From Phanerochaete sordida (taxonomy: Eukaryota > Basidiomycota > Agaricomycetes > Polyporales > Phanerochaetaceae), in the NCBI GenBank assembly GCA_019973155.2, contig BPQB01000043.1:62001-126000 (forward strand): a DNA stretch of 64,000 nt, in the 5' to 3' direction. Shown piece after piece: positions 46,143 through 60,191 of this stretch; position 1 is the first letter of the stretch, and the number at the start of each line of letters is the position of its first letter. The notes beneath the pieces were generated by a model. That model did not search any database and was not told the DNA's origin. It saw only the letters and a list, made by a program, of their open reading frames with translations. Both the position numbers and the translations under genes were made by a program.

Positions 46143-48594
46143 ATGGTGCACCAGCAGCAGACCGGCACACGCGGCGACGAGACCCCCGACGACGCGACCG
46201 TCGTCAGCGTCGCGGCCGTGTCCCTGCCCGTGGATGAACTGCAGCTCCAGCCCGCTGCGCCCGCCGCGACGGCTGGTGGTCCTGCCAAGGCCGACAAGCA
46301 GCCTTCTTCCCCTTCGGAAGAAGCGCCGCCCCTTGGTCTCACCGATCAGACCAACTTCCTGCCCACCAAGCAGGTCATCACCGTCTTCCTGGGCCTGTCG
46401 GTCGCACTAGCATGCTCGTTCCTGGACCAGACGATGTATGTGCTGTATCTCTTTCGTGCATCATCTTCCAGCGACTCATCGTATCGCACTTTCAGCATTG
46501 CGACGGCTCTGCCTCGCATCGCCTCGGACTTGCACTCAGGACGAGAAAGTTCATGGGTCGCCACCGCGTACTTGCTGACGAGGTATGCCATATACTTGTG
46601 CCAAGCGATGACTAGCTTGCTCACCTACGTTGCCAGTTTATCGTTCACGCCGTTGTATGGGAGGTGGTCCGACGTCTTTGGACGCAAAATTGTTCTTCTG
46701 GTGTCGCTCTTCGTATTCCTCGTGTTCTCCCTCGCATGCGCACTCGCGCAGACCATGATTCAGGTGTGTAACACTCCTCAGAGCTCAAGGACCATGTTGA
46801 GATATTGTTTTCCAGTTGATCATTTTCCGCGCTTTCCAAGGCATTGGCGGTGGAGGTCGGTGAATTTCCACGGTCCCATGAGGGACAACGACACTCACGT
46901 TTATCTTTTGCAGCCATCATCACCATGGTCCTAATCATGTACGTCGGCCCGACCATTTCTCGGTCGCATCTCGAATCCTCATCATCCGCAGTGTGTCAGA
47001 TATCGTGTCGCTCAAAGACAGAGGCAAGTACCAAGGCATTAACGAAGCCGTCATTGCCCTCTCGAATGGATTCGGGCCGGTCATCGGTGGACTTTTTGCT
47101 GAGTACACCACCTGGTCAGTACTGTGACATGGCTTCTATTGCGATACCGCGCTGACACGCACGTTCCTGCAGGCGATGGGCCTTTTGGATCAACCTTCCT
47201 CTGGGAGGCATCGCTATCGCGGTCGGCATCTGGCTGCTACCTCTGAAGAAGGTGCATGGCGCCATGCGCGAGAAGCTCGTGCAGATCGACTATGTCGGGT
47301 CCTTCCTCACCATCGCGTCCTCCATTCTCCTCCTCCTGGGCCTCAACTGGGGCGGTGTGACATACCCGTGGGGCTCTGCGCCTGTCCTCGTGCCACTTCT
47401 TCTCGGGGGTGCTGTCTTCGCGCTCTTCCTCTTCTGGGAAGCGAGGTTCGCGAAGCTGCCCATCATCCCCGTGCATATATTCAAAGTCAAGACCGTGTCA
47501 GGCGTGTATATCGCCACGATGATGAAGTGAGTTTCTTGATAAGCATTGTACGTATGCGGAGTTCTGACCGTACATCCTTCAGCGGCATGGCATTCTTCTC
47601 TGTACCGTGTTTCCCGCCTGCACATAGCCGAAATTCGCTGACGTCGTGACAGATCCTGTACTACGTGCCTCAATTTCTGCAACTTGTGCGCGGTAGCTCG
47701 CCCGTGATCTCGAGCCTGCTACTCCTGCCCTTCTTGGCGCCGATCTCATTCGTTGTCTTCCTCTGCGGTATGTTTCAAAGTTTGTCTGCGTATATCCCAT
47801 TGATTGACGGGTTTCAAGGCCAATATTCGAGTCGCACAGGGCACTACCGATACCTGATTATTTTTGGATATGGCGTCTGGTGCATCGCCCAGGGTCTTCA
47901 GTCAACCATTGACGAACACTCTTCTATTGGTAAAGTAGTCGGCACCTTGCTGATGGCGGGCATTGCCTCGGGTTTTACGTTCCAAACGTACGTCTTCTTG
48001 TTCCATCACCGGTTGCGGGCGTGCTTAGAGCGTGCTTTACCCAGGTCTCTGTTGGCCGCGCAGGCCGCTGTCCCGCGCCACGAGATGGCGGTCGTTACCG
48101 GTGTCCGCAACTTCGTGCGTCTTTTCGGGTCGACCATCGCCTTGGCCATTTGCGCGTCGCTCGTCAACAACACGCTGCGTACTGCCATCGTCCCACTGGG
48201 ACTCACGCCCGACCAAATCGAGGCGCTCGTCGACGACCCTACTATCATCAACCAGCCGTCCGTTCTCGACCTCGACGCTCATGGCAAGGCGGTGGTCATC
48301 GCCGCATACACGAAGGGCTTCCACAGCGTCTTCTATCTGACGGTTGCCTGCACCGGCATCGCGTTCCTGGCGTCAGTCTTTTTGATTGAACAGCACGAAC
48401 TCAACCGGGCGGATGACCAGGAGCTCAAGCGGCAGGCCAAGGAGGAGCTGGCGAAGCGGAAGCTGGAGAAGAAGGAGAAGGATCTTGAGGCAGCGCATTC
48501 GCTACCCGAGCTCGAAAAGGAGGACACACAAAAGCCAGCCGCTGCTGGCGGAGACTTGAAAGTCTCGGATAGGGCTGGCGCTGACAGAGTTTAG
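46143..48594 (+). CDS. Multidrug MFS exporter, DHA14-like (14 TM)
   Basis: Proton-coupled drug/toxicant exporter family. Start ATG 46143 (MVHQQQTGTRGDETPDDATV); after a polar N-terminus, helix 1 reads VFLGLSVALACSFLDQT and is spliced to IATALPRIASDLHSG, the DHA14 motif C-like sequence LDQTIVATALP found in this family. Further signatures: SSWVATAYLLT, PLYGRWSDVFGRK (MFS motif A, near 46650-46690), FRAFQGIGGGA, SLKDRGKYQG, and NGFGPVIGGLFAEYTTWRWA near 47070-47180. The second half includes LGLNWGGVTYPW, SGVYIATMMNGMAFFS and VPRHEMAVVTGVRNFVRLFG near 48070-48130. The C-terminal tail is highly charged (KRKLEKKEKDLEAAHS). About eight introns. The substrate is not predictable. Confidence 0.92.
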
Positions 48595-49310
48595 AAACAG
48601 TCACGGACCTTAGATTCACCGGTTCGGTTAACCTCACGCTGAGTGCTTCACACCGCAATCCGCCATACTCATTGACACGACTAGATGTTCCCTTACGACC
48701 CTCACGTAGAGTTAATCACCCTAGTACGACCCGTATCCAATAGACGGCCTTTTGAAAGGCAACGTGCATCGCGCCGCCCATGTCAGAAGGTGTGAGCGAG
48801 TCGCCTCTAACACTGATGGTCCTGCCGCGCAGAGCAGTGCCTCGACCCTCGGACGGTGTGAAGCCGAGGGCCCTCCTTGGCAGTATGACCCAAAAACGCC
48901 GCTGGGTACAGGGCAGACGGCGGCGAGCTGTCTGCGCTGTTCTTTTTGGCCACCGCATCGTGGGGGCTGGGATACACTGGCTGATTAGCGGGCACCGCAA
49001 CGACGAGGAGGCAGTGTCCCGCGGCGTGACGACGCCTTCGGTGACACCTGTGACGGAAAAGTCTGGAAGGCGGTGCACGTGGATGTGCCTAAATGTGGAA
49101 GCGGGAGTGACGGCTGTGACAATCGCTAGAAGTGGGCGCTTGTCAGTAGTGCCGTTCATAAAGTCCAGGACGCGTTGTTACGACTCCTCCAACTTTGATA
49201 CCAGCCCTCTGCCCGTCCCCGTCTCACAAAGGTACGTCGTGCTCGTCGTGCCCCCCGACGAGCTCGTCTCATACCCCGACGCACAGAACTCCTCCTCTCA
49301 CGACTACATC
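48595..49310. promoter_or_regulatory. Intergenic upstream of GFA1
   Basis: 716 bp. Pyrimidine-rich just before the GFA1 start (49220-49310), typical of a strongly expressed fungal gene. Frames here have no recognisable content. Confidence 0.5.
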
Positions 49311-51641
<2,331 letters not shown>

Positions 51642-52284
51642 GCGGACCACGCAGAAACTAAACGGAAATTCACGGGTACCAGTAATGGGAATCGTTGTAA
51701 CAACCGCCAGACGCATTGGCACACGGACTCTTCGGGGATCGTCATGTTCTTTGTGGACCAGAGGCCTCAGGCTGCCTGCCAGTCTTTGTTCATACCAGCA
51801 TAATTGTTGTCGCGCATCATCCTTTCCTCTCTTCTCTAGACTAGCCACTGTGGAACTCAAACGGACTCTCAGATTGTAGTGAAATGATAGCAACCATACT
51901 TCTCCTTCGTTTCGACGCGTGATGGCATGGATGACTGCTGGCTCCTGCGCCGTTAAGGTTGACACAAAGGTGCTGAGGACGATTGGAGACTGGCACCCAT
52001 GTGGAATCCATATGAACACAGCGAAGTTCATTCCGATGTACAGTCGCAGAAGTATACAAGTACGATGCTACAGAGAGATTATCCGACTGCATATGCTACA
52101 TCCTGCTTCCACTACAACCTTGGGCGATAACGAGCGACAAGAAACGAGCGTTGGTTTTGAGTGGTCCGAGCCATGCGAATGGATTTGCGAGAAGCCGAAA
52201 CGTTGATGCATGCGAATGCAGGGTATACTGATGCTTTTCCTACCGAGACGGCAGTCGAGTCTTGAGTGGGCAGCGACGGGAGCC
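51642..52284. other. Intergenic between convergent genes
   Basis: 643 bp of 3' flanks; no supportable ORF seen. Confidence 0.4.
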
Positions 52285-54303
52285 CTAGTCATCAGAGCCG
52301 AAGAGATCCCACATCGAGCGGGTGCTCTCCGACCGTGCGCGGGGGCCGCCGCTGGCGTTCAGGACGTCCGCGGCACTGAGGCGCACGAGCGACGACAGGC
52401 GAGAGCCGCCAGGGCTCGGCGGCGGCGTCGCAAGAGGCGTGATCGGGGCGGGGAGCGTGTCGAGGGAGCTGACCGAGAGTAGCGTCGTGTTGGCAGACAG
52501 CGCTCTGGCGGAGGAGATGTCCGACCCCGACGGCGGCAGGCTATTCAGCTCCGGGGATCCCTCGCTGCCAGACGAGGCGCTGCTGGCGAGCATCTCGGGC
52601 GCAACAGCCATCGGGCCGTTCAAGATCGGCGGCGGGTAGGCTGCACCCGGCGGAAAGTACATCGGGTGTGGAAAGTTGAGCGGAGGAATGGCGATCCCGA
52701 GTCCCTTCAGATACGAATCATCTGTGCGATGGCGTGAGTAGCTCTTCAAACAGGAACGCGCCTAGCTTCGCTTACCCTTGGTCTCTTTGTAATGCCACTT
52801 CATGTGAATGGCCAGACCGTTGCGCCGGTCGAAATCGCGGTCGCACATGGGGCACTGGTATTTCTCGGGCTGCTTGATCTCGACATCTTCATTTTCGCTT
52901 TTCTTCTTCTTGTGTGACCTCTTCTTCCTTCCCTTCCTTCCAAGAGCCTCGAAGTGAGTCGTCCAGTCTCGCTCCTTCAGTGCGCTTCGATACCCCGCAC
53001 GAGGCCGAAGGGGAACAGAGAAGCCTATCACATGTGGAGGAAAGTGATGAAGGGGCGGTGCATGAACAGGCGGGAGAGGAGCAGGCAATGGCATCGGAGG
53101 CTGCCCAGGATGACCAAGGTCCGCCATGAAGTCCCTGAAGGCTTGGGACGGCGCCGGCGGTGGGAGCTGAGGGTAGTTCCCAGCGGCAGAGCAAGGTCTC
53201 CAGCCATCATGCACAGCAGCGCGTGGATCGCGGAGAGGGTGGGAGAAAGGCACAGACCAAGGGCCCAGATGCAGAGGGTGCGGCACAGGGAAATTAGCAG
53301 GGTGAGCAGGGTGCGAGTCCGGTCGAGCAGAAGGAACAGATCTAGAACCAGCGTCGCCGGGCTCCTGACGAGCGACACCAGGCTGACCCTCACTGACACG
53401 AGGCGGCGTCCTAGAATTTCCCGAGCGAGCCTCCTCCTCGTGCATCAGAACACGAAGGTTGGTCGGATTTCTCGTTTGCTGTGCATGTCCAAGCGGCGGG
53501 AAACGTTGCATAGGATCGCAGCTCTGGAACGCCTGTCCGGGTGGATACGGTTCCTGGATATGCTGCCCGTAGAAGCTGGATGGTCGGTAATAATGCTGCT
53601 GTTGGAGTGGGAGGTGAGCGAAAGGCATATTGCTGTCGGCAAAGCGAATGTATGCGTTATCCACTGGCGGTTGACGACCCAGAGGGCAAGGGTAAGGCAC
53701 GCCCTCGGGTACCTCAACCGCGGAAAGAGAGCTATCTTGAGAAGACGCAACTGAAGGGCTGGGGCATCGAGAGCTTTCGGGCTCGGTTCTAGCAAGGCTA
53801 GGTCGACGAGACAGAGCAGCAGAGATGGAGTGGTCATAGTCCGGCGACAGAGATCGAGACGCTGTAGAACTGGAAGCCGCTAGGGACAGCCTACGAGGCA
53901 AGCGAGGGTCACAGCCGTCGGGAGCGATGCCAGCACCGACCAATACGCACATCGGTTCCGCGCGAGACATTTGCGGCCAGCGGATATTCCCTGCTACAGA
54001 GTCTATCGGATAGCTCAGCTGACGGTGCCTATCGGGTGTCGGGACCGTGATGTTGCAGAAATCGTCTTTTGTGACGGGTTTCTCCAGTTGGAACGCGTAC
54101 TCCGACATCTTGAGAGGGCCGACAGATGCGAATGGATTGACTTCGAAGTCGGGATGAGCGTTGACACGAAAGAGGTATGTCATGGAAGACGGGATCTCGG
54201 TCGGCCAGGAGCTAGGGATCTGAGGCACATCTTCGTAGGGCCGGAAGATGACATTCTCTTTTCGTTGCTTGCCCTTGCGCGACCGAGCCTTGCTACGCGC
54301 CAT
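52285..54303 (-). CDS. C2H2 zinc-finger protein, proline-rich
   Basis: Probable transcription regulator. Start ATG 54303 (MARSKARSRKGKQRKENVIF). After a basic start, residues ~10-130 are ordered (PYEDVPQIPSSWPTEIPSSM; VNAHPDFEVNPFASVG), then a long Pro/His/Ser-rich disordered region. A basic patch (GRKGRKKRSHKKKKSENED, near 52900-52950) suits a nuclear signal. It is followed by a single classical finger CPMCDRDFDRRNGLAIHMKWH at 52855-52795. An intron (about 52735-52775) leads to a Pro/Ser tail ending SMWDLFGSDD. One isolated finger may need a partner or the adjacent basic region to bind DNA. I do not recognise a named orthologue. Confidence 0.8.
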
Positions 54304-54931
54304 CGTGCTAAGCTCCGAGGTAGGCGTCGTTTCGCTGTGGGCGGTGACTAGGCGCGACGTCCGGTGACGAGCCGTTGGCTACCTGTCTACCTCTCGTCTA
54401 CAAGACGCACACGCGTGGTAAAGAGCAGGCGTACCTCCGCAGGCCCCAGCAGGGTTGAGGTCGCTGTCAGAGTCGTCGTAGTCGAGGTTGGGGGAGAGTG
54501 GTGGTGGTGCAGACCAAGTGCAGACGACACCACACGACGGCGTCGACGCGCCAGAGGTCGACTGCCCACAAAAAACTGGACCGGCTGCAGGTTCACTTGA
54601 CATGAGCCAATCCGCGGTCCACATCAGAGCCCGGGAGCAACTGAACCGAGCGATTCTCCCCTGTTTTGTTTCCTGTCAACGGTGTTTCCTGATATGGTGA
54701 GGCGGGGCGGGGGTCCAGCACCCGGCACGGCGTACAACTCCTGCCAGCGAACCGATAAATTTACGCCATACTCTGAGATTGAGCCGAGCCACGGTAAATT
54801 TGTGTCCTAAGCCATCTGTCACATCTGATGAAGAAGGGAAGATTCATGGCCACACTGAGAACCTGTTGTCATAGTTAGCACGAAGCAGTGAAAGGATAGC
54901 TCGGCCACGGTATTCACATTCGATCTCGCAC
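54304..54931. promoter_or_regulatory. Intergenic upstream of C2H2 gene
   Basis: 628 bp; no supportable ORF. It contains the promoter of the C2H2 gene and the 3' flank of the small membrane protein gene. Confidence 0.4.
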
Positions 54932-55400
54932 TTAAACCGCGGCTTTTCCAATCTTCCTAACATTCTCTACGGTCTCTGGGACCTCCTCGGAGGATGCAGG
55001 GCGCGCTTTGACGTTTGGAGCCGTGTTGCCTGTCTTCTCTCTGGCTTTCTCAAAAGCCTCGCGAGGCGACGACGCGCCTTCAGCATACGGAAAGCTACCT
55101 GCGACTTTGCTCTTCCCTGGGAACGGAATGCTTAGCTATAGTAAGGCTAACGAGGGCATGCCGCACAGCTCACATTCTGTCTTGCCCGCGAGCTCCGAGT
55201 TCGTCATGACCTCTGTCTTTTCCTTAGTCTTCTCCTTGTTGCCGACCTGGTTGGTCATGTACCACGCTACGCCCGCGGCGGTGGCTAAAGCCAGCCCAGC
55301 CATGGCCTGCATTTAATGGACTGGTGAGCCTCTGACAATCCGTCCAAGTCGTGCGTAAGCTACTCACCCCGGGCCTTCCGCTGGTGTTCTTGTAGCTCAT
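54932..55400 (-). CDS. Small single-pass membrane protein (three short exons)
   Basis: About 105 residues, found by following splice sites on the minus strand. Exon 1 starts ATG 55400 (MSYKNTSGRPG) and ends at GTGAGTAG. Exon 2 begins after ...AATGCAG near 55313 and reads AMAGLALATAAGVAWYMTNQ, one hydrophobic span, then the charged VGNKEKTKEKTEVMTNSEL. Exon 3, after GTGAGCTG...TTCCCAG (about 55120-55170), reads KSKVAGSFPYAEGASSPREA and ends ENVRKIGKAAV. All three exons join in frame, and the intron edges match consensus, which is the main support. The layout (short lumenal/matrix N-terminus, one span, polar tail) is common in small mitochondrial or ER membrane proteins of basidiomycetes. Function unknown. 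Confidence 0.75.
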
Positions 55401-55707
55401 CGTGCGTTGTACTTTGTGAAGTTCAGGTGAAAGAGTGCTGTTCGTTCCATCTCTGCCGGCGAGACCACGAGCGGGGGCGGCTGACGTTGGCTGACTCTGA
55501 GGTCATCGAGGCGAACATCGAAGAACGGTTCGTCTCTGTAGACGCCCGACGCCACAAAGGCAACCTCCGCGTTCTGCGCGCTCGCGTGTCAACAGGACAG
55601 ACGCGCACCGTGATCTTCCTCCCGTTACCACCTCGTACCAGCCACTTCATCCAGTTTACAGGAGGCCTCGTACAAATTCGCAAGCCCGCCCAGGAGTTAC
55701 GTCGAAA
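55401..55707. promoter_or_regulatory. Bidirectional promoter region
   Basis: 307 bp between the divergent start codons of the small membrane protein gene and the RAD51 paralogue. No TATA box was noticed. Confidence 0.45.
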
Positions 55708-57101
55708 ATGTCGCGTAGACCATTACACACTCTCGCGTTACCTCCCGCCACGTTGTCGGCTCTGACTAGGGCAGGGTACGAGACAGTAAGAGACATAACC
55801 TCCGCAACCCCTGAACAAGTCGCTGCAGGTAATTGGAGATCATATGTTTGCGAAATATTCTTTCTTACCGCGCCGTAGATGCTCGACTCCCATTAAATGC
55901 TTCTCAGGCCGTGTTTTCTGCAACTCAGACCCAGAACAAGATGGCTTCCTTGACCCAGTCTGCCGCAGCGATGGCGCAGAGCACCTCCACAAAATACTGC
56001 ACCGGCTGCGCTCCAATCGACGCTATCTTGGACGATGGACTCAAAAAAGGATTCGTTTTGGAAGTGTCCGGCCCACCAGGGTCGTGTAAAGAGAGCGTGG
56101 CTCTTGGCATGGCTCGGACATTTCTCGACGATAACCAGGACGTTTTGTTTGTAGGTGAGGCGCATATAGTATTCCCGTATCTATAGTTTTGATCCATTCG
56201 CTAGATATGCAGAACATGACAACAGCTAGCCAGGTGCTCGACTTTGTGACGAAAAGGTAGGAATCTGAGTAAACTTCTTTAGCCAGATGCTAACAGCGTT
56301 GCTCGACGTAATAGCGCGTCATCCTCGTCGTCCACTCGGCGTTACGCGGACATGGTCTTTCATACCACGCTGCATACAATATCGGATCTGATGGTCTTCC
56401 TTCACAAACTCCCATGGTATCTCAAAGAGCATCCACGAGTAAGCGACGTTATCACATTCTTCTTGTTTCGCAGCCTCATGGCCGTTGTCAGTTGGGACTG
56501 CTGGTTCTGAACTCGCTCTGGTACCCCTTTCAATCTACCGCTGGTTTGTCCTATTCTGCTCGGTCCGCAGTCCTGGATAGAACCAGGGAGACGCTGGCGC
56601 AGGCATGTGCAACCACGGGCCTGTCCGTGAGTACACATTCAACGCCCTTGAATCCAGGGTACAGAGGCTGATATGTCGCTTCTCGGTAGGTAATTATCAC
56701 GACTCAGCTCTCGACCAAGCTGCTGAACGCCGACGGTTCTCCCGCAACGTTCGACACTGGCGCCAGAGCGGTAATGGTCCCGCAGCCAAGTACGTCAGAT
56801 AGCTCAACGGCCTGCCATTGGTTTACTGAGGCCGCGTTTTCTGCTGTTCGCAGCGCACACGTACCTTCCGCCAGGAAGATCACACAGGGTCATGATTGTG
56901 CCTCGCACTCGCACAGCAGGGTGCGTTTCACGAAGTTAAATCTATCTTGGTCTGGCAGGGAAGTGACACCCTTACGGCAGCGTCGTCCGCTTGATTTCAT
57001 CACCGACGCACCCCTACGAGCCGGGCCAGCCTGCGCACCGCGAGGAGCCGTACGAGATGGTGCGAGGCTGCGTCCTGCACGGGCCTCGAGCTGCGAGCTA
57101 A
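55708..57101 (+). CDS. RAD51 paralogue (RAD51C-like) with degenerate ATPase motifs
   Basis: Recombination-repair protein of the RecA/Rad51 fold. Start ATG 55708 (MSRRPLHTLALPPATLSALT) opens a helix-hairpin-helix-like N-domain (RAGYETVRDITSATPEQVAA). After an intron comes TGCAPIDAILDDGLKKGFVL, then the Walker A position reads GPPGSCKES (56070-56096) where GxxGxGK[ST] is expected. Later exons give DMQNMTTASQVLDFVTK, HTISDLMVFLHKLPWYLKEH, and the Walker B position reads LGLLVLNSLWYPFQ (56492 onward) with Asn for the Asp. VIITTQLSTKLLNADGSPA and HRVMIVPRTRTAG follow. The last intron, ending at 56979 or so, leads to VVRLISSPTHPYEPGQPAH and ends GPRAAS (stop 57099-57101). About seven introns. The order best fits RAD51C-type paralogues; exact orthology is unproven. 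Confidence 0.8.
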
Positions 57102-57125
57102 TACATGCGCCGCAGGCAGGAGGCG

Positions 57126-58114
57126 TCATGCAGGCGTGTGGCCCGGGCGCGTTCCCATAGGCACGTGGGGCGGCTCGCCGGTGGCGCCGAGGATGCCGTC
57201 TGGACCCACGATGGCGTCGACCGGCCAGTCGTGCGCGCCCACCGGGATTTGCCCCGCGTCCAGAATCTGCTCGCGCAGGGCGAGGCCGACTGTATTGTGA
57301 TGTCAGCCCCCGTTTCGCGCGGCCCGCGCCTGCGCGCGCGCAGCGCACTCACGCACCGAGTAATGGCCGCCGGCCGTCGTGCGCGGCGGCGTACCGCGCA
57401 ATAAATCGGTCGTAGTAGCCCTTCCCATGACCGAGGCGTGAGAGCGCGCTGTCGAACGCGACGCCTGCAGGCACCCGTGTAAGCCACCGAGCACCACTTC
57501 CTGCCGCGGTGTGTGGAGACGCACCGGGAAGCAGGATCAAGTCGAGCCCTGTAGAGGGATCCAGTGCTGCTCCAAACGCCGCGTAATGAGACTTCGGGTT
57601 TACGTATAAGCTCCAGAACTAACCGTTTTGTCTTTGCGTTCCCTGCCAGACATTGTCCGGTTCCCTGATGCCCCATAGCCCTGCGGGAAACGAGGCAATG
57701 TCCGCCTCGCCATGAACCTTCAGGAAGTCCATTTTACCCTCGACAGATTTGTCTATCCTGGGCACGAAGAGCGTCTTGCCTGATCACGAGGCGCAGCTAG
57801 AAGCTTCAGTCGTAGAAAGAGACTGCGCGGAGGTTCACGCACCTGATCGGATGATTTCGGCGACGAGCGACGAGGTGTCGAGCTCGGCGGTGGGCATGCT
57901 CAGGTAGCAGCTCACGCTGTCGCTGCTCTGAAAGAAAGGAGCGTCGAGAAGCCGCCGCACCACCTGCTCCGCTGGGCGACCATGAGTCATCGATTTTCTT
58001 TTTCTACGGCGCAGCACACGTACATTGCGTCTGTATCTCGGAGGCAGTCAGCGTGCGCAGGACGGCCGACATCGATTTCCTGAGCAGCTTTTTCTGGGCC
58101 TGCAGCGTGGCCAT
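57126..58114 (-). CDS. FAU1: 5-formyltetrahydrofolate cyclo-ligase
   Basis: Converts 5-formyl-THF to 5,10-methenyl-THF with ATP, returning folate to one-carbon metabolism. Start ATG 58114 gives MATLQAQKKLLRKSMSAVLR; an intron (about 57972-58022) joins ...ASEIQTQ to SEQVVRRLLDAPFFQSSDSV, the conserved start of the family. Exon landmarks: SCYLSMPTAELDTSSLVAEI near 57900, FVPRIDKSVEGKMDFL near 57740, LDLILLPG near 57540, and the phosphate/folate-binding signature LSRLGHGKGYYDRFI near 57430. It ends GLALREQILDAGQIPVGAHD, then WPVDAIVGPDG and a tail with stop at 57126. Its stop is only 24 bp from the stop of the convergent RAD51 paralogue. Four or so introns. Confidence 0.92.
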
Positions 58115-59471
58115 CACGGCGCGCGACAACGACCTTGGTGGGGCGTGAGGAGGCCCGTCGCGCGCGGCCGGACGCCCGCAGGCCGCCGGCGCTCGTTTGG
58201 ACGTGCGAGCCGACTACTACACCTTCTGCATTTGGCGTCGTGCGCACTATGACGACGGGCGAGCGCTGTTTTCCGCCGCCTGCGACGACGTCAGCGGGCG
58301 AGCAGAGGGCGTGGGCGCAGAAAGTCCCGGCGGTGACAGCGCTGACGTCTTTGAGCATGCAGCACCCTATATATACGCTAAATTATATTGTCGCATTACA
58401 TCAGTCTGCGTAGGCCGCCGCCCGAGACTCAGGCCTCCAGACGCGATCTCTGGGCGTGTCCTTCTCACACAGATTGGCTTCGAGCCGTTTTGTTGATCCT
58501 GCAACCCCTGCAGCCTGGCTGTCGTGCGCGTCATGGCAGACAGTGCGTCAGCAGCGTCATAGACAATGTTGAGCACATATAAGCATCGGGCGAGGCTTCC
58601 TTCAGGCTACATCCCGGCGACCCAACTCTTGCATCCGAAGTGCTCTGTAGGATCGCTCTCCAGAAGACAGGAAAAAGGGACGATCCCACGGCCGTCTGGC
58701 GCTTATCTGGTACGAAGCTGTCCTACAGAGGCGGAGTGCGGACGCGTCGCGTCGCGTCATGCTTGGCGGGGAAGAAGGTGTGCAGCAGAGACGCGGTGGT
58801 CGGGATGCCGGGCGAGGTGAGCTCGACACGTGGTGGGCATCATCTGATGCGCCTCGCACCGTCGTGGCGCTCGAGGAGGGCGCATCAATTTGGCTGCGCT
58901 GGCGCTTTGAGCCGCCGCCGAGGTTGCCCTCGACCGGAGCGCACGCGAGCCCGCCGACGTTGACCAGCCTGCGTGGGTGACAAGCGCTGCCTTGCGCACT
59001 TGCGGACGGTGCTGAACATCTCGACCCCGTAGCACGAAACACTGCGGAGGCTCGAGCTGCAAAGCATCCCCTGTTGAACGCGATTGGCGGAAACCAACGC
59101 CAGCTTCGCACCTCGCAGGACTGTCTTAAATAATACATCCTATCCCCTGCGGGGCTCGCGGTGGGTGTCGGCCTATCTCTGACAGTCAGGTAAGGCCATG
59201 CCATATGCGTACAAAGCCATTCTCACCACTTGTCAAGCTCAGGCGTTCGCAGTTCACTCGAGTCCGCTCGCCGTCTCATTTGCCTTTGCGACCTCATCTC
59301 CGGGCTTTGATTGCCTTCCCTGGACAAGAAGCCGACGGGCGGCGACCGGCCCTGCGTGCGTCACTATTGCGTAGGAAAGGGTGTGCACGCGTGCGCCGCT
59401 GTGTCCTCGTTCACAGGGCCGACTGCGTCCAGTGGCCCGACCACGACCTCTCCGCCGTATCGTGTTGCGGC
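58115..59471. promoter_or_regulatory. Long divergent intergenic region, FAU1 / PIG-P
   Basis: 1357 bp. Contains AT-rich patches with TATA-like sequences near 58368-58390 and 58577-58583. The largest frame (minus, 58602-59204, 200 residues) is Arg/Ser/Pro-rich without a recognisable motif and is treated as non-coding. A non-coding transcript is possible but not supported. Confidence 0.35.
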
Positions 59472-60191
59472 ATGGACGGGGGCAATCCGACGTCCCCTGT
59501 TAACCCCCTAGCTCCTTATCCTCCCCTACCGCCGACGGAAGCCCGAAGTCGTGCGCCAGAGTTTTACGGTTTCGTCGCCTGGACCTCAACCTATCTCCTT
59601 TTCTGCTTCTTTCTGCTCTGGGCGCTGCTGCCAGACGAATGCATTGTCTCGCTCGGCGTCACCTGGTATCCCAGCCGGTGCGTGCTCCATTGTCCTGCCC
59701 CCGCTGCGGGGCGCCGCCCGCACACGCGCTGACACGCCCCGGGCGCCGTGCTGGCAGGGAGTGGGCCCTGCTGCTGCCCGCATACTCGATCGTCCTCGTC
59801 CTTCTCACCTACTTCACCTACTTCGCGCTGGCGTTTGCCGACACGCCTGGTTTCGCCGACATGAGCACGATCACAGGTGCGTGCGCCTGCGCCGCCGGGC
59901 CCAGGTCTGCGCGTGCTCGTGCCAGAACTCACGCCGTGCCGCGCCACAGATCCCAAGGCCCACCTGCCCGACCCGCCCAGCGACCCCCGCGCGCCGAGCC
60001 CGTACGTCGCGGCCGCGCAGCCCGGCGCGATCCCGCAGATGTATGACGTCCCGATCGGCCTCGTCAACCGCGTCATGTACAGCGGGCGGTCGACACGAGC
60101 CAGGGACCGAGCGGTCCCGCCCGGACAGCCTCGCTACAGCCGCCCTGAGCCTGAGGCGGCCTCGTGCGAGGCGTCTGGGCCGCTGCGATAA
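59472..60191 (+). CDS. GPI19: GPI-GlcNAc transferase subunit PIG-P
   Basis: Small ER membrane subunit of the complex that adds GlcNAc from UDP-GlcNAc to phosphatidylinositol, the first step of GPI-anchor synthesis. Start ATG 59472 (MDGGNPTSPVNPLAPYPPLP), then the family start EFYGFVAWTSTYLLFCFFLL near 59555 (first span). PDECIVSLGVTWYPSR follows and is spliced (about 59682-59760) to EWALLLPAYSIVLVLLTYF, the second span. The tail reads FADMSTIT, spliced to DPKAHLPDPPSDPRAP, and contains the characteristic DVPIGLVNRVMY near 60045. About 40 extra residues follow the usual end point (YSGRSTRARDRAV...ASGPLR), so an unseen intron near the end is possible. Confidence 0.9.

Noticed and set aside
45657..46151. 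164-codon minus-strand frame before the DHA transporter
   Set aside because: Begins with GTG, overlaps the start of the transporter, and has no protein-like conservation signal.
58602..59204. 200-codon minus-strand frame between FAU1 and PIG-P
   Set aside because: Arg/Ser/Pro/Ala-rich with no recognisable segment and no splice context; likely GC-driven open frame.
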